Positions 1-6,374 of a DNA stretch of 8,297 nt are shown in pieces (position 1 is the first letter of the stretch; the number at the start of each line of letters is the position of its first letter). The notes beneath the pieces were generated by a model that saw only the letters and a program-made list of their open reading frames with translations, had not been told where the DNA came from and did no database searches. Position numbers and translations under genes: made by a program. This stretch comes from a bacterium (GTDB lineage Bacteria > Auribacterota > UBA3054 > B51-G9), in NCBI GenBank assembly GCA_029939815.1, contig JAOZSF010000068.1, positions 1-8,297 on the forward strand, read 5' to 3'.

Positions 1-122
1 CCTTATTTTTTATCGTTGTTTACTATTGTCGAAAATAAATTTTGGACAAGTTTAATATTTGACGTTTTTATTTTATTTATATTCATTATTTTGAGCACCA
101 AACGTAAAAATTAAAAATATGT

Positions 123-128
123 TATAAT
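123..128 (+). promoter_or_regulatory. Candidate -10 box for the metalloprotease gene
   Basis: A perfect TATAAT lies about 40 bases before the start codon at 169, in the AT-rich leader 1-168. A TTGAGC at 91-96 resembles a -35 box, but it sits 26 bases upstream of the TATAAT, which is too far for a normal sigma-70 pair. The -35 element is therefore weak or absent. In DNA this AT-rich a TATAAT can occur by chance. I see no operator-like palindrome or riboswitch-like structure elsewhere in 1-168. Confidence 0.35.
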
Positions 129-158
129 ATTATAGTATTAATAATAACAATAATTAAT

Positions 159-162
159 AGGA
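159..162 (+). promoter_or_regulatory. Ribosome binding site of the metalloprotease gene
   Basis: AGGA lies six bases before the ATG at 169. Together with the signal peptide that begins directly at this ATG, it supports the chosen start. Confidence 0.55.
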
Positions 163-168
163 CTTGCC

Positions 169-1647
169 ATGAAAAAATTTATTTGTCTGCTTTTTATTGC
201 CGCGAATTTTTTGTTTGCAGTAGAGAAATTAACCCCGGCAGCGCCAACAGGTATTTTAGTTGCTAACCCGAACATCATTAATTTTCACGTTCCGGCAACG
301 AAAAAATTACGATTGCAAAATTCGCAGACAGCAACCGTCAACATTAATTTTCTTCCTGCAAATTCCCCCGACGCACTTTGGGAAGATCATGCGGTTTCAT
401 GGCCGGCAGATGCTAAAGCCGCGTTTACATACGCTGCTAATATTTGGGGGTCAATTATTAAATCGTCCGTTCCAATAACAATCAACGCTGCTTGGGTTGA
501 TAATATGGGTTGGGGAATACTTGGACACAGCGGCGCTTTATCTTACTGGCGGGATTTTCCAGGCGCTCCGATTGCGAGTACTTTCTATCCGGTTTCTTTA
601 GGGAACGCGCTTCACGGTTCTGATCTTGACCCGGCAAATCCTGACATTTATATGGGTTTCAGCAGTACTTTTTCCTGGTACACAGCCACTGACGGCAATA
701 CTCCGAATAATAAATATGATCTGGCAAGCGTTGTTTTACATGAAATTTGCCACGGTCTCGGCTTTGCCGGAAATCTATATGTCTATGGCGGATTAGGGAG
801 ATGGTACAATGATTATCCTAATGCTTATGATCAATTCACAGAAAATAATTCAGGAACAAGTTTAATCAATACAACAGCATATCCTAAAAACTCCGTTTCT
901 TTAAAAAATGCCCTGACCAGCGGGAGTGTTTATTTTAACGGAACTTATGCTAATGCGGCAAACGGCGGCAGCAAAGTTAAACTTTATTGCCCGTCAACCT
1001 GGAACAGCGGTTCAAGTTATTCTCATCTTGACGAAATATTTAACAATACGGCCAATGCTTTAATGACTTATTCTCTTGGTTTTGGAGAATCAGTACATAA
1101 TCCCGGACCTGTTACGGAAGGCTTGCTTAAAGATGTTGGTTGGGAAGTAAATATTTCCAGTGAAACATCTATTTTTGCCACCACAAAATTTAAAGGAAAA
1201 ATAACGTGGAAAGCGGGAGATAAATATCAACTTGGAAATTTAAAAATTGTCGGCGAAATGGACTCATCGTTAGTTGATTTAAGTTTCCTTTCCGGAGAGA
1301 GTTTTACGAATTTAATTATTTTAAACGGCAGTATGGCATTGCCATGCGGTGAATTTAGTGTAAACAAAAAAGGAACAGTAGCAAAAGCAAAAACAAAAGA
1401 AAATGATAATAAAATTTCAGCAAAGTTTAAACTTAAGAAAGGAAAACTTAATTTGATTTACAGTAATAAAAACTGTGAGGGATTGCCTTTGGCATTAAAT
1501 ATTTCAAATACTGAAACAACGGATTGGCAAACTAAATCAGCTGATTTATATATTGGAATTATTACCGTAGGAAACACAATTTTCGGTGAAGGAACCGCCG
1601 GTTACAGCTATAAAACCAAGATTGACAAAAAAACAACTTTTAAATAA
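169..1647 (+). CDS. Secreted zinc-metalloprotease-like protein (HExxH)
   Basis: This 492-residue protein is probably an exported peptidase. Residues 1-17 form a typical Sec signal peptide: MKK, then a hydrophobic stretch ending near LFA. The zinc motif HEICHGLGFAG starts at H191, with E192 as the likely catalytic base and H191/H195 as ligands. Downstream are SHLDE (H286, D288), a Met-turn-like MTY (M299) and a KDVGW (322-325). This order of motifs (HExxHGLGF, SHLD, MT, then PGP...DxGW) is one I associate with a family of poorly characterised bacterial extracellular metalloproteases. The metzincin third His (HExxHxxGxxH) is not present, because that position is G201. Residues about 330-492 look like a lysine-rich, beta-strand-rich C-terminal domain that I do not recognise. 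I see no sorting signal or transmembrane anchor at the C-terminus. The gene stands alone, convergent with the minus-strand operon, so nothing links it to lipid synthesis. The substrate is unknown. Confidence 0.8.
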   Translation: MKKFICLLFIAANFLFAVEKLTPAAPTGILVANPNIINFHVPATKKLRLQNSQTATVNINFLPANSPDALWEDHAVSWPADAKAAFTYAANIWGSIIKSSVPITINAAWVDNMGWGILGHSGALSYWRDFPGAPIASTFYPVSLGNALHGSDLDPANPDIYMGFSSTFSWYTATDGNTPNNKYDLASVVLHEICHGLGFAGNLYVYGGLGRWYNDYPNAYDQFTENNSGTSLINTTAYPKNSVSLKNALTSGSVYFNGTYANAANGGSKVKLYCPSTWNSGSSYSHLDEIFNNTANALMTYSLGFGESVHNPGPVTEGLLKDVGWEVNISSETSIFATTKFKGKITWKAGDKYQLGNLKIVGEMDSSLVDLSFLSGESFTNLIILNGSMALPCGEFSVNKKGTVAKAKTKENDNKISAKFKLKKGKLNLIYSNKNCEGLPLALNISNTETTDWQTKSADLYIGIITVGNTIFGEGTAGYSYKTKIDKKTTFK

Positions 1648-1774
1648 TATTTCTTCACATTTAACAAACGAGCCGATAGACTTATTGTAATTATTTAAAA
1701 ATCTTGTTTTTCTTAGAGTAGAAAGTGGTTTTATGGTAAGATTTCTTAGCCCGAGACCTTTGTTATCGTCTATT
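1648..1774. other. Convergent intergenic spacer without an evident terminator
   Basis: The plus-strand metalloprotease gene and the minus-strand PDZ gene end facing each other across these 127 bases. I looked for a GC-rich hairpin followed by a T run on either strand and found none. The best inverted repeat is a 7-base AT-rich pair, 1699-1705 with 1738-1744, with a 32-base loop, which is too weak to call a terminator. Transcripts may end by Rho or run into each other. Confidence 0.4.
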
Positions 1775-3262
1775 TCAGAAATTATTATTTCTTGTTTTTC
1801 TAAAATTATATCCATTCGGGTTTAACTTTACTGCTAATTTAATTTCTTTTCCATTTCTTATAACCGTTAGAAAAATACGCCTGCACCTTTTTCCAAGCTT
1901 GTTCATTCCTTTATTAAAATCTTTTACCGAATAAATATATTTGCCATTAATTTTTAATATGGTATCTTTAACTTTTCCGCCGCTTTCGGCAAAAGCGCCA
2001 TCCTCTTCAACTTCTAAAACAATTAACCCATAGCCCAAATTACGTCCGGTTTTTCCAAGCGGCATAAAAAAGGCATTAAGTTTATCCATATTTTTTGCGA
2101 ACTGCTTGTTTTCTTCACTTTCTTGATGATTTTGTTGCATTTCATCTACTTCCTTTATTTTTTCAAAAAAAGCTTTTTTATATTCTGCAATAGATTTCTG
2201 CTCCTGCTGTTTTGCAGCAACTGCTGTCTTTTCTATAATATTAGAAATATTAAAATGGTTTTTCATTCCGTTTCTGGCATAATTACAACGAATTTTATCT
2301 AATTCCAATTCACGAACTGATGAATCAGAAATCAAACTTGCGGCATTGAACAATTGGTCTAAAACGATTTTTTCCGGAACATAATCAGAATTTTTTGCGT
2401 AATCGACTGCCAACTCTCCCAAAACGGCAACTTTTATTTTCGGAATTCGAATAGTTTTTATCAGATTTAATACTTTTGATTTTTCTTGCATTTTTATATA
2501 CATTGATGCAACTCTTGACTTTGTTAGCTCCTGTTGATAGAAATTATGTGCTTTTTGATTTTGTTCGAGAACAATGTTCAATAATTTATTTGCTTTTTCG
2601 TTCTGACCGATTTTAATACATAGCGATGCAATTTTAAGTAAAGAATATATTTTATCTTCGGAAAAATCTATTGATTCAGAAATCGTTACTACTTGATCTA
2701 ATAATTCATTTGCTTTTTTATTGTTTTTGACCGTAATATATAAATCGGCTATTCCGGATAAATTACCGGCTTGTGCCCACGGCAGCAGATTTTCATAACA
2801 ATTAGTTTTTTTCTCATACTCGATTAATATTGCGATGGTTCCTTGAAATGAGTAAAAATCCCAAAGAGAATAACCGGCTATTTTTTTTTGATGTTTTTTT
2901 AATTCTTCCGCTAAGTCTGTCGATGCATATTTAGATAAAATACAATCAATGTTTCCTTTGGCTTTGTTGTATTTCTTCTGAACGGTTTTTGTATCCGTAT
3001 CTTTCCAATTCATTAGTTGTTCGGCTTCAAGATATAGCTCGTTAGCCTTTTCAGGATATGAAGCTATTTCCTTCTTTTTTGTTTCTTTAGAATATTCAAT
3101 TCCTACAAGACTTACGGCACACAAAACAGCTGAAATAACTAAAGCCCCCCAAAACCCTGATTTTATTTTGAATATTTTTCCGCCTATAAATATGAGCATT
3201 GTTAAAACGATTGTTCCGACAATGTATAAAATTACGATTGTAGTTATTGAATTTAAATCCAT
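1775..3262 (-). CDS. Two-TM membrane protein with TPR-like repeats and a C-terminal PDZ domain
   Basis: This 495-residue protein has no recognised specific function. Residues about 6-27 and 37-56 are two hydrophobic membrane segments. After a short lysine-rich linker, residues about 65-135 are helical. Residues about 165-300 are a run of TPR-like helix pairs; examples are IADLYITVKNNKKANELL near 171 and IASLCIKIGQNEKANKLL near 211. A charged, Gln/Glu-rich helix, possibly a coiled coil, covers about 345-395. A PDZ domain covers about 407-480: the YGLIVLEV strand, GGKVKDTILKINGK, and a closing strand with RNGKEIKLAV. There is no protease domain, so a scaffold or adaptor role is more likely than catalysis. 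It begins 26 bases after the CdsA-like gene and is probably the last cistron, although no Shine-Dalgarno is visible before its ATG. The gene is more AT-rich than the lipid genes: 19 of 60 bases are G or C at 2521-2580, against 31 of 60 at 4801-4860. It could therefore be a later addition with its own promoter. Confidence 0.8.
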   Translation of the reverse strand: MDLNSITTIVILYIVGTIVLTMLIFIGGKIFKIKSGFWGALVISAVLCAVSLVGIEYSKETKKKEIASYPEKANELYLEAEQLMNWKDTDTKTVQKKYNKAKGNIDCILSKYASTDLAEELKKHQKKIAGYSLWDFYSFQGTIAILIEYEKKTNCYENLLPWAQAGNLSGIADLYITVKNNKKANELLDQVVTISESIDFSEDKIYSLLKIASLCIKIGQNEKANKLLNIVLEQNQKAHNFYQQELTKSRVASMYIKMQEKSKVLNLIKTIRIPKIKVAVLGELAVDYAKNSDYVPEKIVLDQLFNAASLISDSSVRELELDKIRCNYARNGMKNHFNISNIIEKTAVAAKQQEQKSIAEYKKAFFEKIKEVDEMQQNHQESEENKQFAKNMDKLNAFFMPLGKTGRNLGYGLIVLEVEEDGAFAESGGKVKDTILKINGKYIYSVKDFNKGMNKLGKRCRRIFLTVIRNGKEIKLAVKLNPNGYNFRKTRNNNF

Positions 3263-3288
3263 GGATATTTTTTAATTTTTATAAATTA

Positions 3289-4218
3289 TTAAAAAGTTAT
3301 TGGCGGGCGGTTTGTAAAATAATATCTTGCGATATGAAAGAAAACAGGTGCTGCAAAACAAAGCGAGATAACTCTTTCTGTCATGCTTTGCCGCGTTTGA
3401 ACAACTACCACCCCAGGCTTTCTTCTGTCTTGCACCATTGCCGCATAACAAAAATTACCGGCGGTTCCCATAAAAACAATAAGTGCAGCCATTGCGGCAG
3501 CTTGGAAAATTGTGAAAGGGGTAGCCCACCACAGACTTGCCCCGATAATCGTTGATACAAGTAATCCTGCGATTAATTTAGCGCCGTTGTTTTTATTCAC
3601 ATAGCTGAAAATAAGTTGAGTAATGTCATTTGTTTGTACAATCAAACAGAGAAAAAGTAAGAGTCGAAGACCCATTTTAGGTTCGCCTGGAAAATCCACT
3701 TTCAAAAGAGCGGGGGCATGACTGATACAGTAAATACAAATCATCAATGCCCATTGAATTTTCGCGGTTCGCTCCATGAAACCATGGGTTTCTCCTGTAA
3801 TAGCAATTCGAAGAGGGATAAACAGAAAAGCGTAAACCGGGATCAGAATAATAAACATTCCATACCAATCGCGCAACAGGAAAAAATATTGCAGAGGAAG
3901 AATAATGAAAAAAACCCAAAATAAAGCATGATGGTCGCCTTTTCGTGTGGGTGTTATTGTTATAAATTCCCGCAGAAGAAGAAATGAAGTTAAACAAAAA
4001 ACAAGAATAGAACCAAGACCGCCTGTAAAAGCAGCCACAGTAAAAACGCCGCACATTGTCCACCATAATCCAACGCGTTTATTAAAAGTTTTTACCATAG
4101 CTGAAAATTTCTTGTTTGAAACTATTCGTTTGGAAATTTGACCCGCAATTGAAGCAAGAAAAAGCAAAGAAAGAATTCCCGCGAACAAAATCCATGTAAT
4201 ATTAATTTCTTTCAACAT
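3289..4218 (-). CDS. CdsA-like integral membrane protein lacking the catalytic signature
   Basis: This 309-residue polytopic membrane protein is related to phosphatidate cytidylyltransferase (CTP + phosphatidate to CDP-diacylglycerol). The overall hydrophobic pattern, the NDITQ at 197-201 in place of the CdsA ND-containing helix, and the C-terminal FAAPVFFHIARYYF match CdsA, particularly the YnbB-like branch. The catalytic part is degraded. Where the intact CdsA of this operon has MKRDAGVKD, this one has MVQDRRKPG (261-269). The PGHGG of the signature is lost, and the closing DRFDS became ERVIS (281-285). The GD before the signature became GN (254-255). The SPNKTW loop and about ten residues around it are missing. 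The frame is open throughout, so this is not a recent pseudogene. A Shine-Dalgarno (GAGGA, 4228-4232) lies nine bases before the ATG, and plsC ends 22 bases upstream. I infer a pseudoenzyme: perhaps a lipid-binding or lipid-moving partner, or a regulatory subunit of the neighbouring enzymes. Confidence 0.8.
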   Translation of the reverse strand: MLKEINITWILFAGILSLLFLASIAGQISKRIVSNKKFSAMVKTFNKRVGLWWTMCGVFTVAAFTGGLGSILVFCLTSFLLLREFITITPTRKGDHHALFWVFFIILPLQYFFLLRDWYGMFIILIPVYAFLFIPLRIAITGETHGFMERTAKIQWALMICIYCISHAPALLKVDFPGEPKMGLRLLLFLCLIVQTNDITQLIFSYVNKNNGAKLIAGLLVSTIIGASLWWATPFTIFQAAAMAALIVFMGTAGNFCYAAMVQDRRKPGVVVVQTRQSMTERVISLCFAAPVFFHIARYYFTNRPPITF

Positions 4219-4227
4219 AATAAATTA

Positions 4228-4232
4228 TCCTC
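4228..4232 (-). promoter_or_regulatory. Ribosome binding site of the CdsA-like gene
   Basis: GAGGA on the minus strand lies nine bases before the ATG at 4218, inside the 22-base gap after plsC. A well-formed site here argues that the degenerate CdsA-like gene is still translated. Confidence 0.6.
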
Positions 4233-4240
4233 ATAAGAGT

Positions 4241-4873
4241 TCAAATGTTTTGTAAATCAATAATAGATTGCCTTGCGCGTTTTAGAAAATCTTTTTTACT
4301 TTCTCCTTCGCCTAATTTAAAAGGCCTTCCAAAACTAATGCTGCTGATTAACGGAACCGGAAGCAGTTCCCCCTTTGGCAAAATGCGGTTTAGATTCTCC
4401 AAAAAAACGGGAACAAATTCTATCTCCGGTTTCTTTTTTGCAAGATTGTAAATCCCACCTTTGAAAGAAGCCATTTTATAACCCGTTCCGCGAGTTCCTT
4501 CAGGAAAAATTATCAGCGAATAGTTTTCTCCCATTCCAGATAATGTATCGTTAATCGCTTTGATAGCATCGCGAAGATGCCCGCTGCTTGCCGGTCGTTG
4601 AATAATAATTGCGTTAAAAATCTTATCAACAAGAAAACGGCGAACTTTATTTTTAAGCCAATAATCACCGGCAGCAATCGGACGTGTTACTCTTCTTACT
4701 TCGACCGGAAGCGAAGACCAGAGAATCAAGATATCAAGATGACTGCTGTGATTGGCAAAATAAATACGTTGCCGGGTAGAAGGTTCGCAATCAATCCATC
4801 TTGCGGAAACCCCGGCAATTGTTCTTGACCCCCAGCACAAAACGCGGCTAACTAATTCGTTAAGATCTTTCAT
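4241..4873 (-). CDS. plsC: 1-acylglycerol-3-phosphate acyltransferase, PlsC family
   Basis: This acyltransferase is expected to transfer an acyl chain to lysophosphatidic acid (or a related lysolipid), giving phosphatidic acid at the cytoplasmic face of the inner membrane. With the start at 4873 it has 210 residues. The HX4D catalytic motif is NHSSHLD (H42, D47), and the second family motif FPEGTRG follows at about 123-129. The later FVPVF segment (about 153-157) fits the family's motif around a conserved Pro. An upstream ATG at 4930 gives 19 more residues, but these lie inside the preceding gene and look unlike a PlsC N-terminus. The ATG at 4873 overlaps the upstream TGA in an ATGA junction, a classic sign of translational coupling, so I chose it. 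No strong Shine-Dalgarno precedes it, only a GGAAA stretch, which fits coupling. Its substrate could be a special lysolipid, given the unusual neighbours. Confidence 0.9.
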   Translation of the reverse strand: MKDLNELVSRVLCWGSRTIAGVSARWIDCEPSTRQRIYFANHSSHLDILILWSSLPVEVRRVTRPIAAGDYWLKNKVRRFLVDKIFNAIIIQRPASSGHLRDAIKAINDTLSGMGENYSLIIFPEGTRGTGYKMASFKGGIYNLAKKKPEIEFVPVFLENLNRILPKGELLPVPLISSISFGRPFKLGEGESKKDFLKRARQSIIDLQNI

Positions 4874-5529
4874 TTTGTTTCCAATTCCCGCATGGCTTTG
4901 ATAAGGCGGCGAACCGAAGTGATTACACACCCCAAAGAAATAATTACAAGAATCGCCATTAAAATTAATCCGTTATATTCCCATTTCCCAGCTGCAGCAC
5001 TTGCCAATATCGCAATTGTTATGAGCGCCAATCGATGCTGTTTTGCCATCGGACCAAGAAAAAGCTGTTTTGCACCTGAAGCTCCGGCAAGAGTACGAAC
5101 ATAAGCGGTAAAAACAGAGAGCAGACCGGTTAGCCAGCCGATTTCGACAGCAGTGGGTATGTTTTGTGCCGCATATCCTGCGCAAACGAAAATCAAAGGA
5201 TCAGCAATTCTATCCGGAAAATCATTAAATAAGATGCCTGATGGCGAACCTTTTCCACCTTCAACAGCCACCATTCCGTCAAACAAATTACAAAGCAGAC
5301 GGATTTGGATGAAAACAGCTGCAGCAACAAGAAAAATAGAGTTTCCGGGAAAAGTCGTTTTCTCCGAAAAAATGAGGAGAACACCGGCAATAGCTGCAAA
5401 AACAATACTTAAAAGTGAAATGGTATTCGGACGAATACCTGTTTTGGAAAGCCCGGCAGCTATGCTTTTTGCCCAGCGAGTTCCTCGCGCTTTTACATCT
5501 CTTCTTGCATTGTCAGAGTTTTCAGTCAT
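4870..5529 (-). CDS. CDP-alcohol phosphatidyltransferase, non-canonical YnbA-like
   Basis: This 219-residue membrane enzyme belongs to the family that joins the phosphatidyl group of a CDP-lipid to an alcohol, releasing CMP. The canonical motif is DxxDGxxARx8GxxxDxxxD. Here the aligned residues are N81, D84, G85, A88, V89, G98, N102 and D106. The second and fourth Asp are kept, the first and third are Asn, and the Arg is Val. The segments NLFDGMVAVEGG and LGPMAKQHR (158-166) look like the subfamily that includes E. coli YnbA, as far as I can recall it, so these changes may be a subfamily trait and not damage. About five to six hydrophobic segments are visible, and residues 1-35 are polar and basic with IRPNTIS, as is usual for the family. 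AAAGGA at 5537-5542 lies seven bases before the ATG. The acceptor alcohol cannot be inferred. Glycerol phosphate (PgsA), serine (PssA) and inositol phosphate are not specifically indicated. Confidence 0.85.
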   Translation of the reverse strand: MTENSDNARRDVKARGTRWAKSIAAGLSKTGIRPNTISLLSIVFAAIAGVLLIFSEKTTFPGNSIFLVAAAVFIQIRLLCNLFDGMVAVEGGKGSPSGILFNDFPDRIADPLIFVCAGYAAQNIPTAVEIGWLTGLLSVFTAYVRTLAGASGAKQLFLGPMAKQHRLALITIAILASAAAGKWEYNGLILMAILVIISLGCVITSVRRLIKAMRELETK

Positions 5530-5536
5530 ATAAGTT

Positions 5537-5542
5537 TCCTTT
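5537..5542 (-). promoter_or_regulatory. Ribosome binding site of the phosphatidyltransferase gene
   Basis: AAAGGA on the minus strand lies seven bases before the ATG at 5529, within the 19-base gap after the amidohydrolase gene. It fixes the start of the phosphatidyltransferase. Confidence 0.65.
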
Positions 5543-5548
5543 ATTAAA

Positions 5549-6370
5549 TTAATTAATATCTAAAATTTTCTGCAAATTCCCACCAAGAATCAGCTCTTCT
5601 TCCGAAGGCGATAGATGTAGGTTGTTAATTTTCTTTAGCCCGATTGATTGGTCAGTCGCCATAACGGGAACATCAGTTCCAAACACCAGTTTTTCAGCTC
5701 CGAGCTGTCGATAAAGATTTTTAAGTTTGCATTGCGTAACTATCCAGCTTGATGTATCTATATAAACATTTTTTTTCGTTTGTGCTAAAATTATTGCCTG
5801 TCGATAGTACTGCATACCGGCATGAGCTATTATAAATGTTACATCAGGAAAATCATTGATCATCCGGCTTGGGTCGGACGCTTCTTTAGTAAGCCCCTGA
5901 TGAAAAAAGACAGGTATTTTTCGTTCACGGGCAATTTCACATATTTTCATCATTCGCGGACCGGCTAGGTTGGTAGGATATTGTAAAAGCGATAATTTAA
6001 TTCCGCACATTCCACTATCAAGACAACGTTCAATTTCTTGGAAACACAAATCAGATTCCGGATTTACAAAAACAAATCCAAGAAATCGGTTCGGCTCCGC
6101 TTTTAACGCGTCCAAAACCCGATCATTAATTGGATTTTCGAGCAGCACGTTTTGTAAAGTTCCCCCCCGAACCAAGCTCCGCATTTTAGCTGTACCTACT
6201 GTTCGGAGAAGAAAATCCGATTGAAAAATCAAAGAATCATGAACTGTAACAACCGAAATGTCAGAAACACCAACCCCTATCAATATCGATTTATCAATGC
6301 CAAGCACATCCATACGCTCAAGAATATGGCTGTGTCCGGCTTCTATATGGTGGTGTCCATCAATAATCAT
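5549..6370 (-). CDS. Amidohydrolase-2 family metal-dependent hydrolase
   Basis: This 273-residue cytosolic TIM-barrel protein belongs to the amidohydrolase-related family (Amidohydro_2, COG2159). Members hydrolyse or decarboxylate varied small substrates. The metal ligands are visible in order: DGHHH at the N-terminus (H6, H8), FFHQG (H157), IAHAG (H183) and FGTDVP (D233). A Lys in GIKLS (K125) lies in the strand position often near the active site. The C-terminal ILGGNLQKIL is the usual closing helix of the family. The set of ligands is complete, so the protein is probably active, but the substrate is not predictable. There is no signal peptide. The ATG is four bases after the cdsA stop and has no Shine-Dalgarno, so translation probably depends on coupling to cdsA. 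A run of seven G (coding strand) at 6162-6168 encodes part of RGG. Its position among phospholipid genes is the main clue to its role. Confidence 0.85.
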   Translation of the reverse strand: MIIDGHHHIEAGHSHILERMDVLGIDKSILIGVGVSDISVVTVHDSLIFQSDFLLRTVGTAKMRSLVRGGTLQNVLLENPINDRVLDALKAEPNRFLGFVFVNPESDLCFQEIERCLDSGMCGIKLSLLQYPTNLAGPRMMKICEIARERKIPVFFHQGLTKEASDPSRMINDFPDVTFIIAHAGMQYYRQAIILAQTKKNVYIDTSSWIVTQCKLKNLYRQLGAEKLVFGTDVPVMATDQSIGLKKINNLHLSPSEEELILGGNLQKILDIN

Positions 6371-6374
6371 AATT

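Noticed and set aside
1702..1801. A 12-base direct repeat (TCTTGTTTTTCT at 1702-1713 and 1790-1801) near the convergent gene ends.
   Set aside because: It is low-complexity, T-rich sequence with only two copies, easily explained by chance in this AT-rich stretch.
1546..1815. An 89-codon minus-strand frame overlapping the ends of both the metalloprotease and the PDZ genes, considered as an extra gene or as a frameshifted C-terminus of the PDZ protein.
   Set aside because: It has no ribosome binding site and overlaps coding sequence at both ends. The PDZ domain already finishes normally 15 residues before the annotated stop. The peptide shows no domain pattern.
3278..3283. A TATAAA-like -10 element on the minus strand just before the PDZ gene.
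   Set aside because: There is no -35 partner at a suitable distance, and the region is nearly all A and T, so I do not call a promoter.
3677..4066. A 129-codon minus-strand frame within the CdsA-like gene, considered as a sign of a frameshift that might restore a catalytic signature.
   Set aside because: It lies upstream of the signature region and encodes a Ser/Tyr/Arg-rich peptide unlike CdsA. The main frame gives a continuous CdsA-like membrane pattern to its end.
4874..4930. A 19-residue N-terminal extension of PlsC starting at 4930.
   Set aside because: The extension lies inside the phosphatidyltransferase gene, and the ATGA junction at 4870-4873 is a typical coupled start.
5153..5533. 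A 126-codon plus-strand frame opposite the phosphatidyltransferase gene.
   Set aside because: It is fully antisense to a well-supported membrane enzyme. It has no start signal, and its composition is that of an antisense shadow.
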